From NCBI GenBank assembly GCA_021780285.1, contig JAJXZA010000172.1, positions 1 through 5,825 on the forward strand: a stretch of 5,825 bases of DNA, written 5' to 3'. This document shows positions 1-5,387 of this stretch, in pieces. This DNA comes from Planctomycetota bacterium (GTDB lineage Bacteria > Planctomycetota > Phycisphaerae > WQYP01). Under the pieces are notes generated by a model. It made no database searches. It saw nothing but the letters and a program-made list of their open reading frames with translations, and was not told the origin of the DNA. A program made the position numbers and the translations under genes. The number at the start of each line of letters is the position of its first letter. Position 1 is the stretch's first letter.

Positions 1-25
1 TGGCGGGCAACACTGCAGCACGCAT
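1..25 (-). CDS. Possible start of a divergent gene, cut by the left edge
   Basis: On the minus strand an ATG at 25-23 opens a frame that reads MRAAVLPA and runs off the left edge. It is preceded at 39-35 by GGAGG with 9 nt spacing, a strong Shine-Dalgarno match. This is the only support, since just eight codons are visible. N-termini such as MRAAVL are common in zinc-type alcohol dehydrogenases, but that is far too little to name a product. A competing reading is a plus-strand frame open from base 3 to a TGA at 78-80, which could be the tail of an upstream gene. The two readings cannot be separated without the flanking sequence. Confidence 0.3.
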
Positions 26-96
26 AGGCAATAGCCTCCATAAAGGGTTAAGTATGGCGGCGAAACTCGCACAGGGTTGAAAAGATCGGGTGGTTC

Positions 97-921
97 GTGG
101 CGGTTGATGAAGTAGATCCATTCCCATGGTTCCTGCATAAGTCCATTCAGTTGGTTATTAACCATCGGCATGTTGCCATGCACCTGACCACCGCCGAATG
201 GACTGAACACTGGCGGCCATTTCTTGGCAGGCTGATGGAAATTCAGCGAAAGCGCGGCCGGCGGCTTCTGGTCGCGGTGGCCGGGGCGCCGGGATCAGGC
301 AAATCGTTTTTTGCCGAGCAAATCAGTTGGATGGCCACCCGTGGAGTTATGCCGGGCATTTTTGCCGCCGCATTGCCGATGGACGGATTTCATTATGAAC
401 AGGAATATTTGCTGACGCACCATCAAACCTTCCCTGACGGCAGCCGCATTCCCCTGGCACAGTGTAAAGGCTCGCCGCTGACCTTTAATGTCGAGGCATT
501 GCGGCACCATCTGACGATGCTGCGCGATACGGAATCTGAAATCAGTTGGCCCGGCTACAACCGTGAATTGCACGATACGGTGCAGGATGAGTTCCGCGTG
601 CCCGCAGGCACCAACCTGGCCATCGTCGAGGGAAATTATCTGTTGCTGAATGTGCCGCCCTACAAAGGCATTCCGGACTTTTTCGATTTGAAGATTTATA
701 TAGAGGCGCCCGCGCCGGTTATAATGGCCAACCTTATGTCGCGGCATATGGCCGGCGGTCGAGATGTGGAAGACGCCAAAACGTGGGTTAAGCGCGTTGA
801 CCTGCCCAACGCCCGTATTGTTGAAAGCACCCGCGGTTCTGCGGACGTTATCATTCGCCGCGATCGGCAGGACCTGATATCCGCGGTAATCTGGAAGAGC
901 GACAAGCCCCCGGCAAAGTGA
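97..921 (+). CDS. YggC-like P-loop kinase (uridine kinase/PanK/phosphoribulokinase superfamily)
   Basis: Predicted cytoplasmic ATP-dependent small-molecule kinase; the substrate cannot be read from sequence. Numbering from GTG 97, residues 63-70 are a Walker A loop (GAPGSGKS), 94-99 carry PMDGFH with the likely catalytic/Mg-site Asp96, 124-130 are KGSPLTF, 151-160 are WPGYNRELHD, 176-184 are IVEGNYLLL (Walker-B-like strand with Glu178), and 215-221 (SRHMAGG) is a lid-like basic segment. This order matches my recollection of E. coli YggC and related proteins annotated as nucleoside/nucleotide, fructose or pantothenate-type kinases. Start: GTG 97 is the only standard start codon in this frame after the stop at 49-51 that lies ahead of residue 17, where recalled YggC similarity begins (IQLVIN against IELTVN). 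It has only a weak GGGTGG upstream. ATG 178 (247 aa) is the alternative. The gene stands alone and converges on rplQ. The family call is firm; the start is moderate. Confidence 0.86.
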   Translation: MAVDEVDPFPWFLHKSIQLVINHRHVAMHLTTAEWTEHWRPFLGRLMEIQRKRGRRLLVAVAGAPGSGKSFFAEQISWMATRGVMPGIFAAALPMDGFHYEQEYLLTHHQTFPDGSRIPLAQCKGSPLTFNVEALRHHLTMLRDTESEISWPGYNRELHDTVQDEFRVPAGTNLAIVEGNYLLLNVPPYKGIPDFFDLKIYIEAPAPVIMANLMSRHMAGGRDVEDAKTWVKRVDLPNARIVESTRGSADVIIRRDRQDLISAVIWKSDKPPAK

Positions 922-1023
922 GCCTGAAAGACAGCCGTCACGGACGCAACTGCACACCCGCCAACAAAACTAACGCGAGAATATCCGGCGACGAAGTTGC
1001 GGGTCGTTACAAGGCAAAGTTAT

Positions 1024-1047
1024 GCTAAATCAACCGACATTTATCGG
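1024..1047 (-). terminator. Weak intrinsic-terminator candidate after rplQ
   Basis: Read on the minus strand, CCGAT pairs with GTCGG across the loop AAAT (five pairs, the last a T-G wobble), followed by TTGATTTAG. It lies about 50 nt past the rplQ stop, in the convergent spacer 922-1097, where the cluster should end. The stem is short and the T-run broken, so this is only the best candidate seen. I found no convincing terminator for the plus-strand kinase in the same spacer. Confidence 0.25.
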
Positions 1048-1097
1048 CCAATGCAGGCCTGACGACGCAAAGCATCACCAAACCGGCTATGGCGGTG

Positions 1098-1553
1098 TCA
1101 GGTAGCACTGGCAGCCGCGGCCGGAGCCGACTTGCCCCGGATATTGATGGGGGCAATGTCAACCAATTGCACAACCACGATATCGCCATTGTCGCCGATG
1201 CGCCATTTGGCGGTTTTGATAATGCGGGTATAACCGCCATTGCGGCTGGCATAAACGGGCGCGACGGTCTTAAAAAGCTTCTGCACGACTGAATCATCCA
1301 GCAGCATATCGGTGTCTTTTACGTCGGCCATAAGACGGTCGCGCAGGCGGGCAATGACCAGGCGGCGCGAGGCCAAGGTGTTTTTCTTGGCGAGGGTAAT
1401 GAGGGGTTCTACAAACCTGACCAATTCACGCGCCTTGGGCAGCGTGGTTTTGACCTGACCATGCTCAATCAACGACTGGGCAAGATTGCGCAGCATGGCG
1501 GTGCGATGCGACGCGGTCCGCGAAAGCCTTCGTCCAACAACTCTATGACGCAT
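1098..1553 (-). CDS. rplQ: 50S ribosomal protein L17
   Basis: Large-subunit ribosomal protein L17 (bL17), which lies near the peptide exit tunnel. The 151-residue product opens with the family signature: MRHR at 1-4, SHRTAMLRNLAQSLI at 15-29, KTTLPKARELVRFVEPLITLAKK at 35-57 (key residues K35, T36, P39, K40, E49, P50). It also has ASRRL at 61-65 and the C-terminal ASRNGGYTRI at 102-111. Bacterial L17 is usually about 115-130 aa. The extra length here is an insertion of roughly a dozen residues around 75-88 (acidic, ADVKDTDMLLDDS) and an Ala-rich tail at 142-151. The ATG has an AGAGGA ribosome site upstream. It is the last gene of the cluster, 65 nt after rpoA. That spacer holds a 6-bp, 3-nt-loop hairpin at 1586-1600 (CGGCGA/TCGCCG). 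Confidence 0.98.
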   Translation of the reverse strand: MRHRVVGRRLSRTASHRTAMLRNLAQSLIEHGQVKTTLPKARELVRFVEPLITLAKKNTLASRRLVIARLRDRLMADVKDTDMLLDDSVVQKLFKTVAPVYASRNGGYTRIIKTAKWRIGDNGDIVVVQLVDIAPINIRGKSAPAAAASAT

Positions 1554-1618
1554 GGTAAAATCCTCTTTTCAATTAGTACGCAGTCCGGCGAATGTCGCCG
1601 ACCGCGTTAAACAAGCCC

Positions 1619-2668
1619 TCAAGCCTTTTCAGCCGGCTCTTCCTGCTTTTCCGCATCACCAACGGGGGCGGTTTCTTCTTCAGGAATGGTCATGCCCAGC
1701 GAAAGATTCTTTTCCGCGAGGCGACGTTTAATTTCCCGCAGGCTGGTCTTGCCGAAACTGCGAACTTTAAGCAGTTCGCTTTCGGTAAGCTTAACAAGAT
1801 CGCCCACGGTATGAATTTTGGCCGATTCGAGGCAATTGCTCGAACGGACGGAAAGCTCAAGGGTCGCAAGCGGCAGCAGCAGCAGACCGGCGACATCTTT
1901 GCTGAACTTGGCCGGTTCGGAATTATCTTCCTCAATAACGGGCACGTCAATTTCGATGCCGGGGTCAATCTGATGCAGCAGGGCATTGACATGCTTGCGC
2001 AGGATCTTAGCGGATTCAATCAGGGTATCTTCAGGCGAAATGGTGCCATTCGTCCAGATTTCCATCACGAGACGATCGTAGTTGGTCTTCTGGCCGACGC
2101 GGGTGTCTTCGGTTTTATAGCGAACGCGCGTCACCGGTGAATAGACCGAATCTACCGGAATAACGCCGATGATCTGTTCTTCCGCGGTGTTTTCGAGGGC
2201 GGTGACAAAGCCGCGGCCCTTGCGAATATCCAATTCCATGTCAAACACAGTGGCATCGTCGTTGACGGTGGCAATGACCTGATCTTTGTTGTGTACCGTC
2301 AGGGCCGGATCACCCTGCAGATCGCCGGCCTTGATGACGCCCTTGCCCTGCCGCTTGACGCTGAGCGTTTTTGGGCCGTCGCCTTCCAGCGAGACAACCA
2401 GGCTCTTAACGTTAAGAATAATGTCTGTGACATCCTCGACAACACCGGGGACCTGGGCAAATTCGTGCTCCACGCCGGCAATTCGCACCGATACCGGGGC
2501 GGCGCCCTCGAGACTGCTTAGCAGAATACGCCGAAGCGAATTACCAATGGTGGTTCCAAAGCCCCGTTCAAACGGCTCAATGATAAATTTGCCGTAGGTT
2601 TCGCTCTGAATGGTGTTATCGGTGTCTACACGAGTGGGCAGTTCAAGCCCGCGCCAACGTAAACGCAT
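1619..2668 (-). CDS. rpoA: DNA-directed RNA polymerase subunit alpha
   Basis: Alpha subunit, which dimerises to scaffold polymerase assembly and contacts promoter UP elements and activators. The product is 349 aa. The N-terminal domain has ERGFGTTIGNSLRRILLSS at 34-52, the core assembly motif with the Arg pair at 46-47, then VVEDVTDIILNVKSL at 76-90 and GVIPVDSVYSPVTRVRY at 168-184. A linker leads to the C-terminal domain: LSVRSSNCL at 272-280 holds the Arg275 and Asn278 that correspond to the E. coli DNA-contact residues R265 and N268. SFGKTSLREIK at 304-314 and LSLGM at 322-326 finish the fold. An acidic tail of about 20 residues follows. The frame stays open further upstream, but ATG 2668 is chosen because it begins MRLRWRGLELP, the conserved start as I recall it in planctomycetes, and has GGAG 8 nt upstream. 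The gene follows rpsK by 166 nt with no rpsD between. Confidence 0.99.
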   Translation of the reverse strand: MRLRWRGLELPTRVDTDNTIQSETYGKFIIEPFERGFGTTIGNSLRRILLSSLEGAAPVSVRIAGVEHEFAQVPGVVEDVTDIILNVKSLVVSLEGDGPKTLSVKRQGKGVIKAGDLQGDPALTVHNKDQVIATVNDDATVFDMELDIRKGRGFVTALENTAEEQIIGVIPVDSVYSPVTRVRYKTEDTRVGQKTNYDRLVMEIWTNGTISPEDTLIESAKILRKHVNALLHQIDPGIEIDVPVIEEDNSEPAKFSKDVAGLLLLPLATLELSVRSSNCLESAKIHTVGDLVKLTESELLKVRSFGKTSLREIKRRLAEKNLSLGMTIPEEETAPVGDAEKQEEPAEKA

Positions 2669-2794
2669 GGTGGATACTCCAAAAAACAGCTCGCCGGGGA
2701 TTATCGCCCATCGGGGCATCTGTCACCGAGCGAGAGATATTCTTTCAAACATGGCCGCTGCACTTGCGGGCATCGCCCGGCGCCGGCACACTGG

Positions 2795-2817
2795 GGCAGG
2801 TTAAAAAGCCACCTGCC
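2795..2817 (-). promoter_or_regulatory. Perfect 7-bp hairpin in the rpsK-rpoA spacer
   Basis: GGCAGGT and ACCTGCC form a perfect seven-pair stem around a nine-base loop (GGCTTTTTA on the transcribed strand), 17 nt past the rpsK stop. No T-run follows the stem, so it does not look like a standard terminator. Attenuation, RNA processing or 3'-end protection are possible. Further along at 2767-2786 there are a CGGGC/GCCCG hairpin and an overlapping 10-bp palindrome, CCGGCGCCGG, so the spacer is structured. The stem is seen directly; a role is inferred. Confidence 0.4.
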
Positions 2818-2834
2818 ATATCCTTCGGCGACAA

Positions 2835-3215
2835 TTACACGCGACGCCGCTTTGGCGGCCGACAGCCGTTGTGCGGCAGCGGGGTGTTGTCTTCGATGGA
2901 GGAAATTTTTATTCCGCTGTTCTGCAGCGCTGTCACTGCAGATTCTCGTCCCGGCCCCGGTCCATTGACGCGAACCTCAAGTTCCTGCACGCCGAACTTC
3001 TTGGCTTTGCCGGCGCAATTTTCGGCGGCGCGGGTTGCTGCAAACGGGGTGGCCTTGCGGGCGCCCTTAAAACCTGCAGTTCCGCCGGAGTCCCAGGCAA
3101 GGGTCTCGCCATTGACATCGGTGATAGTCACCTGTGTATTGCTGAAACTGGCTTTGATATGCGCAATGCCGCGCACCACGTTTCTGCGAACCTTTTTTCT
3201 GCCTGTTTTGGCCAC
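2835..3215 (-). CDS. rpsK: 30S ribosomal protein S11
   Basis: Small-subunit platform protein S11 (uS11), which binds 16S rRNA near the E site next to S7 and S18. It is 126 aa, the normal length is about 129. Visible family marks are the basic N-terminus (KTGRKKVRRNV, 3-13), IAHIKASFSNTQVTITD at 17-33, GGTAGFKGARKATPFAA at 44-60, AKKFGV at 71-76, GPGPGRESA at 85-93 and the C-terminal PHNGCRPPKRRRV at 114-126, which is almost invariant. The start is GTG at 3215-3213, preceded by GAGGTG with only four bases between, a strong but close ribosome site. It lies 111 nt after rpsM and 166 nt before rpoA. In the E. coli alpha operon rpsD (S4) would follow; here it does not. Confidence 0.99.
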   Translation of the reverse strand: MAKTGRKKVRRNVVRGIAHIKASFSNTQVTITDVNGETLAWDSGGTAGFKGARKATPFAATRAAENCAGKAKKFGVQELEVRVNGPGPGRESAVTALQNSGIKISSIEDNTPLPHNGCRPPKRRRV

Positions 3216-3285
3216 AATTCACCTCGAATTAAACTTCTACCATTCATCTCGCCGCCGCAGCCCTTGTGCCGCGGTTGAACACCCC

Positions 3286-3311
3286 GACCGCCGCCATAAT
3301 GCGGCGCGGTC
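3286..3311 (-). promoter_or_regulatory. GC-rich hairpin in the rpsM-rpsK spacer
   Basis: Read on the minus strand, GACCG then CGCC pair with GGCG and CGGTC, giving nine pairs with one bulged G and a seven-base loop (GCATTAT). It starts about 15 nt past the rpsM stop. The same right arm can instead pair as GGCGGCGG with CCGCCGCC immediately upstream (3316-3323 with 3288-3295), so two exclusive folds are possible. No T-run follows. The role is unknown: attenuation, mRNA processing or simple spacer structure. Confidence 0.4.
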
Positions 3312-3326
3312 TTAAGGCGGCGGGTA

Positions 3327-3713
3327 TTAACCGTGCAATTCCTTCACGCCCTTCTTGCCGGCAACCGTCTTGCGCGGACCTTTTCGCGTCCGGGCATTGG
3401 AGCGGGTGCGTTGGCCCCGCACGGGCAGATTGCGCCGATGGCGCGAGCCGCGATAGCACTGAATATCCTTCAGGCGGGCGATGTTCTGCTGCACCTGCCG
3501 ACGCAGGGAGCCTTCGACGACAAAGCTGCGATCAATGATGTTGACGATGCGGGCCACTTCATCTTCGCTGAGGTCTTTGGCTCGCTTCTGCGGCTCGATG
3601 TTGGCTTCCTTCAAAATCTCCATCGCGTTGATCGGCCCAATGCCATAAATATAGCGCAGACTGATCCGCACTGGCTTATCGAGAGGGATGTCAACACCGG
3701 CAATACGCGGCAT
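3327..3713 (-). CDS. rpsM: 30S ribosomal protein S13
   Basis: S13 (uS13), the small-subunit head protein that contacts the P-site tRNA through its C-terminal tail and forms inter-subunit bridges. The product is 128 aa, close to the usual length of 115-125. It begins MPRIAGVDIP, then YIYGIGPINAMEIL at 21-34, DLSEDEVARI at 47-56, EGSLRRQVQQNI at 67-78, LKDIQCYRGSRHRRNLPVRG at 81-100 and GQRTRSNARTRKGPRK at 100-115, all standard. One small variation is EGSLRR where EGDLRR is more common. The ribosome site AGGAG lies five bases before ATG, inside the self-complementary AGGAGCTCCT (3714-3723), with a possible pseudoknot directly upstream. It is first in the rpsM-rpsK-rpoA-rplQ run and 170 nt after rpmJ. 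Confidence 0.99.
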   Translation of the reverse strand: MPRIAGVDIPLDKPVRISLRYIYGIGPINAMEILKEANIEPQKRAKDLSEDEVARIVNIIDRSFVVEGSLRRQVQQNIARLKDIQCYRGSRHRRNLPVRGQRTRSNARTRKGPRKTVAGKKGVKELHG

Positions 3714-3723
3714 AGGAGCTCCT

Positions 3724-3749
3724 GTTGAAAATAGCCGGCCTCAACCGGC
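3724..3749 (-). promoter_or_regulatory. Possible H-type pseudoknot in the rpsM leader
   Basis: Read on the minus strand, GCCGG (3749-3745) pairs with CCGGC (3738-3734) around the six-base loop TTGAGG. The TTGA of that loop can pair with TCAA (3728-3725) downstream. The two stems are joined by TATTT, and the second ends one base before the rpsM Shine-Dalgarno palindrome. If the top G-C pair of stem 1 is given up, the second stem extends to GTTGA/TCAAC. The geometry resembles an H-type pseudoknot placed to control rpsM translation. In E. coli, S4 represses its operon by binding a pseudoknot in the rpsM leader. The pairing is seen; function is inferred, and short stems like these can occur by chance. 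Confidence 0.4.
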
Positions 3750-3883
3750 GGTTTATATCTTAAAAATGTCCGTGCTTTGCAAACCCACACAGACCTCAAG
3801 GCTGTTTTTGACAACCCGCTGATGGCGTCCAGAGAGACCAAGCCCTCCACAGGCGGCACCGGGCTAAAAACACCCTTTAAACC

Positions 3884-4000
3884 TTAACCCTGTCGTTGTT
3901 TATGGCGCGGGTCCACCTTGCAAATAACCCGAAGCACACCGTTGCGGCGAACCACAACGCAATGCTCACAAATACGCTTAACGCTCGACCTGACTTTCAT
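3884..4000 (-). CDS. rpmJ: 50S ribosomal protein L36
   Basis: L36 (bL36), the smallest large-subunit protein, which sits in 23S rRNA near the base of the L7/L12 stalk. I translated it directly: 38 codons from ATG 4000 to TAA 3886-3884, exactly the usual length. It begins MKVRSSVKRICEHC and ends DPRHKQRQG. Cys11, Cys14, Cys27 and His33 are all present, so this is the zinc-ribbon (C+) form rather than the cysteine-free paralogue. GGAG at 4011-4008 lies seven bases before ATG, with a small GUAA-loop hairpin just upstream. It is separated from infA by 281 nt and from rpsM by 170 nt, unusually loose on both sides. Confidence 0.98.
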   Translation of the reverse strand: MKVRSSVKRICEHCVVVRRNGVLRVICKVDPRHKQRQG

Positions 4001-4013
4001 CGCTTTACTCCGC

Positions 4014-4027
4014 CGGGCTTACGCCCG
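4014..4027 (-). promoter_or_regulatory. Tetraloop hairpin beside the rpmJ ribosome site
   Basis: On the transcribed strand CGGGC pairs with GCCCG around GTAA, a GNRA-type tetraloop, ending two bases before the GGAG of rpmJ. GNRA loops are stable and often make RNA or protein contacts. A second imperfect hairpin lies upstream at 4145-4167 (CCAA/TTGG and GCGG/CCGC with a three-base bulge). Together they suggest a structured leader for rpmJ, though no known riboswitch or ribosomal-protein site was recognised. Confidence 0.35.
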
Positions 4028-4182
4028 CCTTTACAATGCCTTGGGCCGGGGGTACCGCGACTGCAACAAAGGCCGCCGCAATCCGCCGAGAAACAACTCG
4101 TTTTTACCCGCCGTGCGTAAGCCAAAGTAACAAGGCCGACGCCCCCAAGCGGCTCCCCGCTCCTTGGCAGGGCAAACCAAAC

Positions 4183-4212
4183 AGTATAGCAAACCCGCAG
4201 CCATGTTGCCAG
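4183..4212 (-). promoter_or_regulatory. Promoter candidate in the infA-rpmJ spacer
   Basis: On the minus strand, CTGGCA (4212-4207, 4/6 to the sigma-70 -35 box) is followed after 18 nt by TATACT (4188-4183, 5/6 to the -10 box). A TGC directly before TATACT makes it an extended -10. Initiation would fall near 4176, giving a leader of about 175 nt before rpmJ, and could drive rpmJ-rpsM-rpsK-rpoA-rplQ apart from adk-map-infA. The large spacer fits this. The box match is seen; activity is inferred. Confidence 0.42.
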
Positions 4213-4281
4213 TGGTCTGCAAAATTCTCCCGGACACCAAGCCATACCTTCAAAAAGACCGGCTCTGCTCTCAAGGTCCCG

Positions 4282-4497
4282 CTAATTCCGCTGAATAATG
4301 CGTCCGCGGCTTAAATCGTAGGGCGACATTTCCACCGTGACCTTGTCGCCGGGAAGTATGCGAATGTAGTTCACCCTCATTTTGCCCGAAATATGCGCCA
4401 GCAGAATATGCCCATTCTCCAGTTTCACCCGAAACATCGCATTGGGCAAAGCCTCCGTAACAATGGCTTCCAGTCGTATCGCGTCTTCCTTGGGCAT
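4282..4497 (-). CDS. infA: Translation initiation factor IF-1
   Basis: IF-1 is a single S1/OB-fold protein that occupies the ribosomal A site during initiation and supports IF-2 and IF-3. The product is 71 aa (the usual length is about 72) and reads MPKEDAIRLEAIV at 1-13, LPNAMFRVKLENGH at 17-30, LLAHISGKMRVNYIRILPGD at 32-51 and VEMSPYDLSRGRI at 55-67, all conserved. The frame stays open for 20 more codons upstream (to 4557). ATG 4497 is chosen because it gives the canonical length and N-terminus and follows AGAAGGA closely, while the extra 20 residues resemble no IF-1. It follows map by 107 nt and precedes rpmJ by 281 nt. It probably has its own promoter inside the end of map and a hairpin leader. 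Confidence 0.98.
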   Translation of the reverse strand: MPKEDAIRLEAIVTEALPNAMFRVKLENGHILLAHISGKMRVNYIRILPGDKVTVEMSPYDLSRGRIIQRN

Positions 4498-4523
4498 TCG
4501 ATTCCTTCTGGCAACAACCTCAC

Positions 4524-4558
4524 CTTGCCGCAACGCCTTTTCAGGCGCCGACGGCAAG
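4524..4558 (-). promoter_or_regulatory. Two-part hairpin in the infA leader
   Basis: On the transcribed strand CTTGCCG (4558-4552) pairs with CGGCAAG (4530-4524). Inside, CGCC (4547-4544) pairs with GGCG (4537-4534) around TGAAAA, and a 4+3 nt internal loop separates the two stems. This gives eleven perfect pairs in 35 nt, ending about 26 nt before the infA start codon. No T-run follows, so it is not a usual terminator for map. A translational control element or mRNA-stabilising stem for infA is plausible but unproven. Confidence 0.45.
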
Positions 4559-4593
4559 CCATCCGTTAACTTGCGTTTTCGGCTGAATTATGC

Positions 4594-4622
4594 AATATCC
4601 CACGTTACCGCCCATCTGTCAA
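4594..4622 (-). promoter_or_regulatory. Promoter candidate for infA within the end of map
   Basis: A perfect sigma-70 -35 box, TTGACA (4622-4617), is followed by exactly 17 nt and GATATT (4599-4594, 4/6 to TATAAT). The -35 overlaps the last codons of map. Initiation would be near 4587, about 90 nt before infA, leaving the leader hairpin intact on the transcript. It would uncouple infA from map. A perfect TTGACA with ideal spacing makes this the best promoter match in the window, though the -10 is mediocre. Confidence 0.45.
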
Positions 4623-5387
4623 GATGTCGCTTCCCGTGGCTGTAACGGCCACCGTATGCTCAATGTGGGCCGCCGGAGTGCCGTCCCTGGTCACCACCGT
4701 CCAGCCGTCATCCAGCACAACCACCTCCTGGCCGCCAAGAATAACCATTGGCTCAATGGCAATCGTCATGCCGGCCTGGAGGTAAAAATCGCCGCGGCGT
4801 TCAAACTCCGGCGAGGTAAAATTCGGCACTTTGGGGTCTTCGTGTAATCGCCGGCCTATGCCGTGGCCGACAAATTCGCGTACGCATGAGAATCCGTTGC
4901 TTTCAACATGGCGCTGCATGGCACGGGCAATGTCGCTCCAGCGGAGGCCCGGTCGCACCGCACTGATAGCCAATTCCAACGTTTCGCGGGTTACATCAAT
5001 GAGTTTCTGAAGTTTCGGCTCAACGGGTCCCACCGGAACCGTAATGGCCGAGTCGCCGCACCAGCCATCCAGCAGTATGCCGCAATCTATGCTCACCAGA
5101 TCGCCTGCCTGCAAAGCCCGCGGGCCGGGTATGCCGTGCACAACCTCTTCATTCACACTGATGCATGTATTGCCCGGAAACCCTTTGCCCGGCTCGTAGG
5201 TCGGGTAGTTTTTGAACAGCCCCCGGGCGCCGGCCTCCAGCCAGGCGTCGAGCGCTATTTGATCCAACTGTACAGTGGTGATGCCGGGGTGTACCGCGGC
5301 GCGGCATCGCTCCAGCGCCCGATGCACCAGGCGGCCGGCTCGCCGCATCGCTTCTATTTCGGCGGGGCGCTTGAGTGACACGCTCAT
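4605..5387 (-). CDS. map: Type I methionine aminopeptidase
   Basis: Removes the initiator methionine from nascent proteins at the ribosome; a dimetal pita-bread hydrolase. The product is 260 aa, typical for the short bacterial form (about 250-265), with no N-terminal zinc-finger extension. All five metal ligands are visible: Asp101 (SIDCG), Asp112 (GDSAIT), His175 (GHGIGR), Glu212 (IEPM) and Glu243 (HIEHT). His84 in VVHGIP and His182 in RRLHEDPKVPN correspond to the E. coli substrate-binding and catalytic histidines 79 and 178. The ATG (5387-5385) overlaps the adk TGA (5386-5384) by the four-base ATGA arrangement. GGGAGG sits seven bases upstream, inside adk, which suggests translational coupling. 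The -35 of the likely infA promoter lies in its last codons. Confidence 0.98.
   Translation of the reverse strand: MSVSLKRPAEIEAMRRAGRLVHRALERCRAAVHPGITTVQLDQIALDAWLEAGARGLFKNYPTYEPGKGFPGNTCISVNEEVVHGIPGPRALQAGDLVSIDCGILLDGWCGDSAITVPVGPVEPKLQKLIDVTRETLELAISAVRPGLRWSDIARAMQRHVESNGFSCVREFVGHGIGRRLHEDPKVPNFTSPEFERRGDFYLQAGMTIAIEPMVILGGQEVVVLDDGWTVVTRDGTPAAHIEHTVAVTATGSDILTDGR

Noticed and set aside
3..80. Plus-strand frame open from the left edge to a TGA at 78-80 (ends SMAAKLAQG) as the tail of an upstream gene
   Set aside because: Only 25 codons with no recognisable family motif; the minus-strand start with a good ribosome site is at least as likely.
295..957. Long minus-strand frame of 220 codons opposite the kinase
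   Set aside because: Antisense shadow of a clearly conserved P-loop kinase; the translation is Cys/Arg/His-rich and has no domain.
945..1001. CGCAACT/AGTTGCG inverted repeat in the convergent spacer as a terminator
   Set aside because: The arms are 43 nt apart with no T-run; likely chance.
1592..2140. Long plus-strand frame of 182 codons opposite rpoA
   Set aside because: Antisense shadow of the conserved rpoA sequence; no ribosome site or recognisable domain.
2669..2719. Longer RpoA N-terminus beginning at 2719
   Set aside because: The extra 17 residues resemble no alpha subunit, while MRLRWRGLELP at 2668 has a proper GGAG upstream and conserved sequence.
3752..3782. Minus-strand TTGCAA-19-TATAAA as a promoter just before rpsM
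   Set aside because: The -35 is 4/6 and the 19-nt spacing is poor; initiation would fall right at the first base of the putative pseudoknot. Too weak to annotate.
3841..3870. AGCCC/GGGCT stem beside AAAAA after rpmJ as a terminator
   Set aside because: On the transcribed minus strand the T-run comes before the stem, not after it, and the loop is 15 nt.
4498..4557. Longer IF-1 beginning at 4557
   Set aside because: It would add 20 residues to a very constant 72-aa family and would translate through the leader hairpin; ATG 4497 has its own ribosome site.
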